Shown here piece after piece: positions 48,244 through 60,000 of a stretch of 64,000 nt of DNA. Origin of the DNA: Triticum aestivum (Eukaryota; Streptophyta; Magnoliopsida; Poales; Poaceae). Numbering within the stretch: the stretch's first letter is position 1; each line of letters starts with the position of its first letter. A program made the translations under genes and the position numbers. The notes beneath the pieces are model-generated. The model was not told the DNA's origin, did not search any database, and worked only from the letters and a program-made list of their open reading frames with translations. The stretch covers positions 292,756,604 to 292,820,603 of the forward strand of contig NC_057814.1 of the NCBI RefSeq assembly GCF_018294505.1. The letters run 5' to 3'.

Positions 48244-51200
48244 TGTGACGCCCGGGTAATCAAGCTACAGTAACCCTCTGGTATGATGCCACGTCACCAC
48301 GATTACTGTTGCTAATCTCGTGTTAGTTCAGAACCGATCCAAATTCAAATTTGAATTAAAGTCAAACAATAAAAGGTTTCAATTCTCAAAACTAAAATGT
48401 TCTTATTGTGACAATTAAATCATCGATAGTATTGGTGGAGAAACAACATTTTTATAAAATAATTAATTACTCTAAAGTGATTAGAACTACAGCAAAACAA
48501 TTAAGTGAATACCTTTTTCGATTAATAAAATTCTAAACTAATTTATTTCGGGGTAAAACATTTATGGCAGTGGGTGGTTCTCAAACATCAATTTAGGAGT
48601 TGTTATTATTTTTTTTCTAAGCTAAAAACAATGTGTATCTAAAATAAAACAGAACAGAAAAATAAAAATAAAAAGAAGAAAAAGGAAATACAAAACAAAA
48701 AGATAAAAGAAAACAGAAGCCCCCCTGCCCCACTTGGGCTTCGGCCCACCCAGCCAACCGACCCAGCTCAGCCAGCCCAACTCCCCCTCCCCGGTCGTCT
48801 TCCCTGTTCCAGCGACCGCATCGCTACAGGGGCGAGACCCCGCCGGATCACCTCGCCGGCATCGCCGCGAGAGGATAAGGCCTCCACCTCCCGCGACGCC
48901 TCGGGCACCTCCACTCCCCTCTCTCGCCTCCCAGATCCACGCGCTCCTCCCCCTCTCTGTCTCGCTCGCCCGCCTCTCCCGAGCGCCATCACCGCCGTCC
49001 CACCTCGCATCACCGCGGCGACCGCCTCCCTCGTGCTCCTCCGACGTAACCAGCCGCTCCACTACGTCGACTACGGCCACGAACGCGAGCTGGCAAGCCC
49101 CGCAACACCGGATCCCCGTCTTCTTCCTCCCCGGGTTGCCGGACGCAGCCGTCGTCGATTCGGCCTTCCCCTGCGCTCCTAACCTGTCGAGGGCCTTTCT
49201 TGCGCCGCGCGGTGAGCCCCTCTTCTTCTCCCCTCGCTCCCCTGGCCTCTTGCGCTACCATAGCCACCGCGCCGCCATGGTCGAGCTCGGCTCCGCCGAG
49301 CAGCTGGCCGCCGTCATTGCCATGCTCGTCTGAGCACGGGAACGTGCTCAATGCAGCCCGCCGAGGCCGCCCGTGCCGCTTGCCCACCTCGTCGACCCCC
49401 GTAGCGCGATCCCGACGAGGTCCCGAACGCCACCACCGCCTCCACTCGTCGCCGACGCCGTTTCCGGCAGCTCCAGCTCCGGCCGGCCTCACCACGCGAC
49501 GCGGCGGGATCTCCTCGTTCGAACGCGCCAAGTCCCGGGCCAAAAGACCCCCTGTGCGCGATTCCCGGCGAAGTCCGGTGAGCCCCGCCGTTGTTTTGGT
49601 CGCCGGCGGCGAAACCCCGACGCTGCCGATGTGGCACACCTGGGGTCCGCCTCTGGGTCACTGCCCGTGGGCCCCCTGGCCCTGGTTGACCACGTTGACC
49701 GTGGTCAACTGTGCTGACTGGGCACACAGTGTCACTGACACGCGGGCCCCATCGCATATTTTGTTAAATAAACGTTTTCTAAATAAAAATGATTAGTTAA
49801 GCTAAATAGTCACTGACATGTGGGGCCCAGCTGTTAATTAACCTCTTTTTAGTTAGTTTAAAGTTATGTTAATCCACTGTCTATGACAGGTGGGACCCAC
49901 TGGTCAGTTTGACCAGTCAGTGGGTCTATTGACCTGCTGATGTCATGCTGACACTCTGCTGACGTCATAATTCCTTTTCTGTTAATATTAATAATTCCAG
50001 AAAATACTTAATCTTTAAAAATTCATAGAAAATAAACCGTAGCTCGGATGAAAATGTTTTCTATATGAAAGTTGCTCAGAAAAATCCAACGAATCCGAAT
50101 ACGCGGTCCATTCATCTGTCACATGCCCTTAGCATGCTGAACATGGAACATTCCCCCTCCGGTCATCTGACTGACACAGGTCCGGAACCGGGAACACCTT
50201 CCCGGTTGAATTCCCCCTTCACCTATATCGTGTAGCTATACGTTAGGTCACACCCGGCACATCATATTGCCACGTTATGCTTTGTGATGCTATGTTGGCT
50301 TTATATTTACTGTTTCTTCCCCCTCTTCTCTCCGGCAGACCCCGAGACCGATGCAGCCCCTATGATCGACTACGTCGACGACGACCCCTCCTTGCCAGAG
50401 CAACCAGGCAAGCCCCCCCTTGATCACCAGATATCGCCTATTCTTCTCTATACTGCTTGCATTAGAAGAGTGTAGCATGTTACTGCTTTCGGTTAATCCT
50501 ATTCTGCTGCATAGCCTGTCATTGTTGCTACCGTTGTTACCCTTACCTGCTATCCTACTGCTTAGTATAGGATGCTAGTGTTCCATCAGTGGCCCTACAC
50601 TCTTGTCCGTCTGCCATGCTATACTACTGGGCCGTGATCACTTCGGGAGGTGATCACGGGTATATACTATATACTTTATATACATGACACATGTGGTGAC
50701 TAAAGTCGGGTCAGCTCGTTGAGTACCCGCAAGTGATTCTGATGAGGGGGCTGAAAGGACAGGTGGCTCCATCCCGGTAGAGGTGGGCCTGGGTTCCTGA
50801 CGGCCCTCGACTGTTACTTTGTGGCGGAGCGACAGGGCAGGTTCAGACCACCTAGGAGAGAGGTGGGCCTGGCCCTGGTCGGCGTCCGCGGATACTTAAA
50901 ATACACGCTTAACGAGTTCTTGGTATTTGATCTGAGTCTGGCCATTTGGTCTATACGCACTAACCAGCTATGCGGGAACAGTTATGGGCACTCAACGTCG
51001 TGGTATCAGCCGAAGCCTTCGTGACGTCAGCGACTGAGTGGCGCGCGCCGGATTGGACTGGAACGCCTGCTAGGCTAGGTCTGCTTCCGGTCGCGTTCGC
51101 AACGTGCAGGTGTGCAATGGGCGATGGGCCCAGACCCCTGCGCCATAGGATTTAGACAGGCGTGCTGACCTCTCTGTTGAGCCTAGGTGGGGCTGCGACG

Positions 51201-52091
51201 TGTTGATCTTCCGCGGCCGGGCATGACCCAGAAAAGTGTGACCGGCCAAATGGGATCGAGCGTGTTGGGTTATGTGGTGCACCCCTGCAGGGAAGTTTAT
51301 CTATTCGAATAGCCGTGTCCCTCGGTAAAAGGACGACCCGGAGTTGTACCTTGACCTTATGACAACTAGAACCGGATACTTAATAAAACACACCCTACCA
51401 AGTGCCAGATACAACCCGGTGATCGCTCTCTAACAGGGCGACGAGGAGGGGATCGCCGGGTAGGATTATGCTATACGATGCTACTTGGTGAACTTACCAT
51501 CTACTCTCTTCTACATGCTGCAAGATGGAGGTGGCCAGAAGCGTAGTCTTCGACAGGGTTAGCTATCCCCCTCTTATTCTGGCATTCTGCAATTCAGTCC
51601 ATCGATATGGCCCTTTACACTTATACCCATGCATATGTAGTGTAGTTCCTTGCTTACGAGTACTTTGGATGAGTACTCACGGTTGCTTTTCTCCCTCTTT
51701 TCCCCTTTCTATACCTGGTTGTCGCAACTAGATGCTAGAGTCCAGGAGCTAGAGATCCCGAGGATGATTCTACATGGAGTTCGGCTTCGAGGAGTAGTTA
51801 GGAGGTCCCAGGCAGGAGGCCTTGCCTTTTCGATCGTTGCTACTTTTGTGCTAGCCTTCTTAAGGCAAACTTGTTTAACTTATGTCTGTACTCAGATATT
51901 GTTACTTCCGCTGACTCGTCTATGATCGAGCACTTGTATTCGAGCCCTCGAGGCCCCTGGCTTGTATTATGATGCTTGTATGACTTATTTATGTTGTAGA
52001 GTTGTGTTGTGATATCTTCCCGTGAGTCCCTGATCTTGATCGTACACATTTGCGTGCATGATTAGTGTACGACTGAATCGGGGGCGTCACA
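48244..52091 (+). repeat. 3' LTR of LARD element
   Basis: 3848 bp, nearly identical to 40213-44064. The hairpin is repeated at 50632-50659. It is followed by the CCTCT target duplication. Confidence 0.92.
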
Positions 52092-53422
52092 CCTCTCCTC
52101 CTGAAAGTCCACAAGTTGATGTACATCTTTCACTAACTTGTCATAGTCTGCATCCAGCTTGTTCTTTTCATCTGTCAAATGGTGAATAGTTAAAGCACTT
52201 CAAGATTATCATTCACCCTAGTAGACTTGCTCTCTTCAACCATTGACCAAAGTTTCAACAATGCATTCTCCATTGTTGGGGGCCACTACTCATCAACCCA
52301 CTGAACAAACCCACAATTCTGACCTTCCTGGAAAAATAACAAGGGCAAAATTTAGTACAATACAACTACTATGAGTAGTAAGCAACAATTAGTTCATGGC
52401 AGTAGCTAATGTTGGTACTGACCAACACTGATTTTACACAGCCATGTGCTAAGCAACAAGAGCACATTGTAAAATAACTTAATGTAATCCTACAATGGGT
52501 GATCAGTATATAGTTAGCAGAGTAACACTCCATTCAACTTAGCATAATAACCAACTTAGAATTGGCCATTAATATAATGGAATTCTACAATGTGCACTAC
52601 CACTCTTCTAGTGAACTACTTTGCCATATATCACTAACAAATGGAACATAGACATCACTGAATGAAAGTTATTAAACCAGACTACATTAGCCTAGCTAAA
52701 TACACTACATTAGCCTGCAGCAACAAACTAGCTAATGACAGTACCTACTGTCAACAGTAAGCAACAATTACTTATTAGGAGTAACACATCAACTAATGGA
52801 GGGGCTAATGTGAGTACTAAGCAACACTGCATACAAGTATAAATAAATAGCATATGCACACAACAGAGCATGCTTGAGCCTATATTTAGCAAAAATGCAC
52901 TCCATTGAACTTAATATTCAGCATTCCTACAATGAGCATTGCAGTAGGGCATACATAACTAACAAAATTACCATAGACATAACTGAATCACACTTGGCAA
53001 ACAAGACTCTGTCACTTTCAATGAACACATCCTGTGCATAATCAATAAGGCAAGAAAAATACCGGCTCTACACATGCTAAGAACCTTCTCCCAGTCATTG
53101 TTCCTTCAAATGCAACAAGCCTCTCTGATGGCTTCCCATGCTTCTCGCACAGCCCTATCAGATATAGCTCAAGACCCTTGCAATCCGGGTCCTCAAGAGA
53201 GAAAGGCACCTGCCCAAGCAAAATCCAAGTTACCATCATGTACGAGAACAAAGCAAATCAAACGAAATCCTCACAACAAAGACCACCTACACAGAAAAAT
53301 CCGCAAATTTTCCAAACCTTAGCTCCAATGGAGTAACTGACCTGGTTGAGCCCATCGGTGGAGGTTTCGGAGTGCATGTACGGGAGGCTTGAGTTGTCAT
53401 CGCTGCTCTCGTCCTCCAAAAC

Positions 53423-53780
53423 CATGGCTGCGGCGGCGTTGTGTGGCGGCCGGCGGGGGCGGGCGCAGACGGCGGCGAGGCAGAGAGAAGGAAGAAGAAA
53501 GCAGAGCAGAGCGGGGGAATGAGCGGGGTCTGGCTCGGGCCGCACCAGCCGCGCCTAAACGGTTCGACCCGAGGCTCGTCCGAGTCAGCGCGCGGGCACG
53601 CGCTCACTAGCCAGCGTGGCATCTGACGGGCGGGCCCAACCGGTCAGATTTCCTGTCAATACGTATAAAACACACTTTAAGCCTCTTTTGCAACGTCTCG
53701 CCCCAAACTTGATACTGACACGTAAAAAATATCAATCATGATACCAATCTATTTTGAATGCCTCAATTATGATACTTTTG
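53423..53780 (-). repeat. MULE right terminal inverted repeat
   Basis: Inverted partner of 10843-11197. The core (about 53555-53710) is roughly 93% identical by hand count. It includes leader sequence up to the ATG of the GRF gene. The outer limit, about 53780, is the last position with visible similarity. Confidence 0.8.
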
Positions 53781-54032
53781 GGCTCACTAAAGCCAGCAGT
53801 CCATAGAAACTGGATAATCCCGTTGGGGTTCAACCGTTCAACACTTCCGCGTCCCATCGCCGGCTCGTCCCTCTCTCGAACCACCCATCGCCCCAGCCGT
53901 CGTAATCTCTCCTCTCAAGCCGTAGCCCCGAGTCGACTCCCCTCCTCATCCCAATTTACCAAACCCTAACCCTAGCAGCTCGTCCCCCATCTCACCCAGC
54001 GCGCGCGCGGCCGCCGTGGCGGGCGACCGAGG
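53781..54032 (+). promoter_or_regulatory. Proximal promoter and 5' UTR of the PTB gene
   Basis: CT- and GC-rich leader typical of grass housekeeping genes, with no clear TATA box. A telo-box (AAACCCTAA, 53961-53969) lies 64 bp before the ATG, an element common in plant translation and RNA-processing genes. Only about 250 bp separate the ATG from the MULE end, so any distal promoter is displaced by the transposon. Confidence 0.55.
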
Positions 54033-57000
54033 ATGCCGTCCGGGTCTACGCAGTTCCGGTACACACAGACGCCGTCCAAGGTGCTGCACCTACGGAACAT
54101 GCCGTGGGAGAGCACTGAGGAGGAGCTCGTCGAGCTCTGCAAACCATTCGGCAGGGTTGTGAACACCATGTGCAACGTCGGAGCCAACCGCAACCAGGCC
54201 TTCGTGGAGTTCGTAAGGCGCCCTTCCTCTCCTCCGTCTCACCCCGCCCTGTCCCTTCCTCTGTTGCGATTTTGCCTCGTGGCGGGTGCTGGCTGGTATT
54301 TTGATGAATAATTCACGTTTGTTGATGCGATGTATTGTTTATTCATGTGATTGCATCTAGGTATGACACTTATGCTTGGGGTCGATTTTAGTATAAATCA
54401 GTGGCCGTCTGATTGCTAGATTTTGTGGGAGCATGATCTATTGGAGGAATTTCTTGTTGATACTTGTACTGTCCCGTGGTTGAGGCAGTGCTGGCTGACT
54501 GTCAGGGCATTATTATATACACGACTTGGTGTTATTTGATTTTAAATTTGGGGTTGATTGTTTGTTGCAAATCATAGCGTAATCTCCAACGGTGGTGTGC
54601 CTCTGTTGAGCGAGATGCATACAACTTCATGTCTTAGGTGAGAAACGCTTTGTTCTTACCGGTGATTGCAGTTTATGTTTCATCCACAATCTTCTCTTCC
54701 GTGTGTTAAGTATCACATGTATCTTGTTGGCCGCATGTATTTTGCCTCGTGGTGGGTGCTGGCTGGTATTTTGATGAATAATTATTCAGCTCGCTCTTGT
54801 TGGCCGCATGCATCGTTCCGATGCAGAGGCCGGAGGTGAGCCTCCTTTTCCAAAAATAAAATAAAATTCACATGTATCTTGTGTCTAATCTGTATCCAGT
54901 CAAATAAGAGCCATACTTTTGCGAGTTTCTAACTATCTGAAGATACTTTCCTTGCTTGTTGGCACGTGGAATTTTGATGTGTTGGAATAAAAGATAATTT
55001 TGTTTGTTATACCAAGAAAATCCATGTTCTTCTACAATGGCATTTCGTTTAAGTAGGTTTGTCGATTATGGACAGATTTGTGTTTTTTTTTTGCGAATAC
55101 GCAGGTTGCGTATGAGCGTATCTTTCCATTGGTAGAAGGGTAGAAATTACAGGGGCGCGAACCTAGATGCATAACAAGGTGCAGTCAGGGTCGCAAGTGA
55201 GCAGACAGAACGGGGATGCTCAGCCCAGGCGGGGGGTGGGTGGGTGGGTTGGGCTACAATTATTCAGGTTGCAGGGACGATCATGCTTAGGCCTTGGATG
55301 GAATGGATAAGGTTGCTGAGTGAGGGTTGAGTTGCGTTCTGGTTCTTCCAGATGGACCAAGCATAGAGGGCAATCAGCAATCCAGGACTTTTGAATGCTA
55401 GCCGGGGAGCGTGGTGGCGTGAAGAAGTCGGTGTTGCCGTCTGGAGGGTGAGTGGTGAGCCGGCACCAGGAGAGGAGCTCATGCCAAACCATCTGAGAGA
55501 AGACACATTCCGCCAGGAGCTGCTGCATGTGGTATTCTGGTCGCGAAGGAGGCATGCCGGCGCATGAGGAAGGCCATGACGAGCACGCCGAGCCGCAGTT
55601 CAGCAGCGGTCGAGTCCAGCTAACCAAAGGAAAACCTAGATGCTGAGTGGGGCCCATGGCTTCCAAGTGAGCTACCAGTGGGGGGCTTGCATGGATCCTT
55701 GGAAGAGCGTGAGGTAGCAAGACTTTGTCGTGTAGACGCCGCTCATAGTCCAGCGCCAAGTGATGAAATCCGTGGTAATGGCAACATTGGCAAGGTGGTG
55801 GTGCGAAGGCGGCGCCAAATGTCCACGTACTCCATGGTGGCCGCCGGCCTGAGGCTGCCATGAATCTTGGATCAAGGCCTGGTTGGGGATGGCCTCGCAG
55901 ACAAGGCGGCTGTTGCGGCGGCGGCGAGGGACAAGGGCGACCAGGGCCGGAGCAAGCTCGAAGATGGAGGAGCCCTGAAGCCAATGATCGGTCCAGAATT
56001 TGCAGGTGCGTCCGTCACCCAAAATCCACGAAGTGGAGGGTCAGTGTGGAGGAAGATGGTGCCAAGGGCGTTTAGGGCCAGTCTCTTGGAGCCACAGCTA
56101 GAGCACCCGAAGAGCAATGCCGGTGCGTTGCAAATCCTGAATGCTGAGGCCGCCGAGCTCCAAGGGGCGGCATACCCGTGGCATATATAAATCTCCTGTC
56201 TTGGTTGCTTTATATTTTACAAGGTCAACTATAGTGCAAGAAATACTACATGCAAACTCTTTATATGCAATAGAGAACATCACATAAGTGATTTTTGAAC
56301 TGCAGACATGTGATACTTAGGAAAAAGTTAAAAGTGGACTGTAGCCTAAGCTTGAAGAGCTATTAACTGTATGAGTGGAATTCCTGGCCAGGCCTAGAAA
56401 AATCCTTATTCTTGTATGGTGAATATTTTATTTGAGTTTGTTGATTGCTAACAGATCTGTTCTCATGATCGGAACTCCTGGCCAGGCCTAGAAAATCCTT
56501 GTTCTTGTATGGTGAATATTTTCTTGGACGCTACTATGCAGTGGCGCAGCATCTGATGTTTCCCGTGCGGCGCTCGCTGATCAGGCAGTAAAGCTTGTCG
56601 CGCTTGCGTTTGAGCCCCTCCCGTCGCTTAATGGGCCATCCAAACTCGGCCAATCTCTTGTCGTGCATCACCGTCTCTTGCACCTTAACTCACTCTTGTG
56701 TCGTTTTCACCACCAAATCCTAGCGCTGCTTCTCCCTAATCCACCAGCTCAACCATTGCACAATGATGTAGATAAGCTACCCATAAACATGTAGGAAAAA
56801 AAAGGAGTTGTGCTAGCGAAAAAAAGATGATCTGACATGATTGCCAGGTTGAAGCAGGTGTAGATACACATGGTTGTCATGTTCAACCAGATATATGTGA
56901 CCAGGTTTACATGCAATTTCCAGGAAAATTGTGCTGAGTTGCCATATTATTTCATCCGGCTTGTCGTGCTGTCTACACGCGGTTGCCAGGGGAATTTGTT

Positions 57001-60000
57001 GTGTTTACCATTTTTCATTGTACTGGGTTGCCATCTTACTTCATATTACTTGTTCTGTTTATGCGTAATTGTTGAGACGATTTACTGTGCTTGCTATTTT
57101 AATTGTATCGCCATGTTTATTTTGTAATGCTTGCCGTTTTATTAACATGTAATTGCTGGGATAATTTGTTGTGCTTGTCATTTTTAATTGTGCCAAGTTG
57201 CCAATTTATTTTGTGTTGGCGTTTTGTTTACACACAGTTTCTGGCATGATTTACTATGCTTGCTATTTTAATTGTGGAGTTGCCATATTTATTTTGTACA
57301 ACTTGCCATTTTGTTTACATATAACTCCCGGGATGATTTGCTACGATTGCCATTTCAATTTGTGCTGATTTGCCATATTTATTTCATGCATCATGACATT
57401 ATTTGTGAAAAATTGAACTTCTCAAGGTGATTTGTTGTTTTTATGTATGTCTTGGTTAAATTGTGTTAAGCACTTAAGCCAGTTTCCTTGAAACACAATG
57501 GTTGTTCAAAAATGCAGTTGTCAGATTGTTTAGGAAAAACAACCAAGTTTTTGAAAATAATTACCCGTTGATTCACAAAAAAGATTAATAGCATGTAGAA
57601 TAGAACTGAATTCTTTATTTATTTAATACAAGATGTATATCTTGTGGAATTCGAGACAGAACACTGTAGCAGCCCCCCGTGCAAGCATAGCACAACGGTG
57701 GTGCTCAATGTAGCGAGCGCTTGTAGCAAACCACAGCCTGTAGCGCACTTACCCCGTTTTTCTTCCTGTGCCCGGGGGCCCCCAAAACAAATCGCGATGT
57801 TACTATTTAGTTTATGCAGAGCCGAGCCGCAGGGGAGAACGAGCATGCGTATGTTGGATTTTCCCTATTTTCTTTTGAGTTTGTTGATTGCTAACGGATA
57901 TTGCTCATCATCCTGTAGTCATAACTGATTGGTGTCATCAACGATTCACCTGTTTTGGTTGCTCTCAATTTTTTTTTACAAGAACGGTGCAAGCAATAGC
58001 TGCTGCCATGCCGCTTTATAGGGAGTACCCAAGAATCAAGTGTTAGATGGCCTGTTTGGTCGAATTTCTGAAGGCCTCCCACCCTCACCCCCACCCCAGA
58101 GGAGTTAAATAACTACAAAACAGTCCCCTTCCTGTTGTTTAACTCTATGCAACGGCGAATATTGCATACGTAATTTTCTAGTTGCAAAAATGTGTTTTTG
58201 TAGATTGATCTAGCGGAAGTTTCATGTGAAAAGTGAGCCTGAAGAATGGTTAGCTCTATATAATTGGAACTTCTAGCCAAGTCGATGGGTTCCTGACTTT
58301 CTATCATAAATTTGCCTATTTCAGGCAGATCAAAACCAGGCAATTTCAATGGTTTCATATTATGCTTCATCTTCAGAACCTGCCCAAGTTCGTGGTAAAA
58401 CTGTGTATATCCAGTATTCAAATAGGCAAGAAATAACAAACAATAAAGGCACTGGTGATTCTTCTGGCAATGTCCTGCTTGTCACCTTTGAAGGTGTCCA
58501 GCCTAATGATGTTAGCATAGATGTTATCCATTTGGTAAGTATTACACGAGACATGCATTCAAATAGTTACTGAATTCTTTTTCCGTTTTGTAATGTTTTA
58601 TTTTTTGCATTATTTGCAATAGGTATTTTCTGCTTTTGGGTTTGTTCACAAGATAGCAACGTTTGAGAAAGCCGCTGGTTTCCAGGTAACATAGTGCTTA
58701 TGTCTAGTTTCATATATATTACTATTTTTGTAAATTATCTTGACAGCTTGATTTTTTTTAGTAACTACTAGCTCGAAATTTTTTCAGGCACTTATCCAAT
58801 ATACTGATGCTCCAACTGCTCTAGAGGCAAAAAATTCGTTAGACGGAAGAAGCATACCGAGGTAGTCCATTTTTATTACTCTGAGTTGGCAATTCACGAG
58901 AGTAATGTGAACCCTTGAAATTTTACTTCTTGAACTCGCGAAGGGTGCATTTTTTACTATTGCATTTTAGCCGATCTTTGATATAGAAGTTACTGATGTG
59001 ATATTGCTATTGCAGGTATCTACTGGCTCAACACGTCAGCATTTGTCACCTGCGCATTACATTTTCTGCGCACAAAGATTTGAATATTAAATTTCAATCA
59101 CATCGCAGCAGGTACAATATAGTTTACAGCATTATTTTTTATTTTTTTGTGTTCAATTCTATTTTGGTTTGTATTAAGCTCTTGTCCGCTAAAAATTAAT
59201 TTCAGAGACACAAGTTTGTAACAGTGTCTGTTTTGATTAAGCAGGGATTACACAAATCCTTATCTTCCTGTTAATCCAACTGCAATCGAGGGAATCGCAC
59301 AGGTTTGCCTGTAGTTCAAACTAGTATATCTGATGTCATGTCACTCTTCATCTTCTTCTGTTGCTGCTTACACCATGTAAGTTTTGCAGCCCATGTTAGG
59401 CTCTGATGGGAAGATTAAGGAGCCAGAGAGCAATGTACTTTTAGCATCAATCGAGAACATGCAGTATGCTGTGGGAGTGGATGTTCTACACACTGTAAGA
59501 GTATTTTAGAGTGATCTTTTCCTCAAGATTATTTTGAATTAAATAAGAAAAATATTTGTAAGAAAATATATCATATATACTCATTGTATGAGATAATTTC
59601 AGGTGTTCTCTTCTTTTGGTGCTGTCCGAAAGATTGCAATGTTCGAGAAGAATGGTGGAATGCAGGCTCTAATTCAGTATCCAGGTATGTGCGAACAACT
59701 GTAAACCTCACCATATCACATTATCTTTAGGATATGCCATGATATGGCTACACCTTGATTTAGGGGATGTAGACTGGCCCCGATGCTCCTTTGCTGTAAT
59801 TTGTTCACTCTGTTGTTAACTCCTGATAAGCCAAGTCCTTAGGTGATACTGAACTGTGTGGACATCTTAATGATGCTGTGTTGATTATTGAGTTAATATT
59901 TGTTTATGCGTCAAAGTTTCTGACTTCAGCAGAGAGGTCTTGGAGTCCCTGAAGACTTAAAATGGACATCTACAACTATCCACAGCTATAAAGTTACCTT

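Larger units (their letters stand above)
40213..52091 (+). mobile_element. LARD-like LTR retrotransposon with 3.85-kb LTRs
   Basis: LTRs at 40213-44064 and 48244-52091 share perfect 10-bp inverted ends TGTGACGCCC/GGGCGTCACA. Exact CCTCT duplications lie at 40208-40212 and 52092-52096. The primer site is initiator-Met type. The 4.2-kb interior has no recognisable gag or pol, so this is a large non-autonomous derivative. The 3' end of the interior (AATCTCGGGACGAGATTTCTTG) resembles chromovirus-type Gypsy ends, which is the only clue to its helper. LTRs differ at about 3 of the first 365 positions (hand count), making this the youngest of the nested insertions. Confidence 0.9.
39763..53425 (-). 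pseudogene. GRF-type zinc-finger, coiled-coil protein gene of the MULE, interrupted
   Basis: The ATG at 53425 lies at the inner edge of the right TIR. Exon 1 is 53425-53342 (28 codons, acidic), exon 2 is 53209-53063 (49 codons), and exon 3 starts at 52327 after TTTTTCCAG. All junctions are phase 0. Exons 2-3 encode a GRF-like finger: C-E-K-H-G, then GRRFLAC, then NCGFVQWVDE, a C/H-C-C ligand set. A TAG follows at once. The remaining exon 3 is a long coiled coil (KSTRVNDNLE.., LTDEKNKLDADYDKLV), cut at 52096 by the LARD element and resuming at 40207 (MKAEMAKKDAITEKLQQKYE, KEKELLSEARMNLELKNAEF). A frameshift near 39905 precedes the end at 39763. GRF fingers bind nucleic acids or repair factors. 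A role in transposition is inference from position. Confidence 0.75.
10843..53780. mobile_element. Mutator-like transposon (MULE) with two convergent genes, expanded by nested retroelements
   Basis: Long inverted ends (about 10843-11197 and 53423-53780) bracket a MURA-type transposase gene on + and a GRF zinc-finger gene on -. Both genes read inward from the terminal repeats and converge on a minisatellite at 37.88-39.34 kb. Subtracting the Copia insertion (14702-36703) and the LARD insertion (40213-52091) leaves about 9 kb, a plausible size for an autonomous MULE. Outer ends are blurred by divergence and I could not find the expected 9-bp target duplication. The layout parallels maize MuDR (mudrA/mudrB convergent, promoters in the TIRs). 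The second gene here is a GRF-type protein, and I make no claim of homology to mudrB. Confidence 0.8.

Noticed and set aside
55678..56190. Open frames on + in PTB intron 1
   Set aside because: They lie opposite the minus-strand LINE RT/zf-RVT segment, whose motifs are recognisable.
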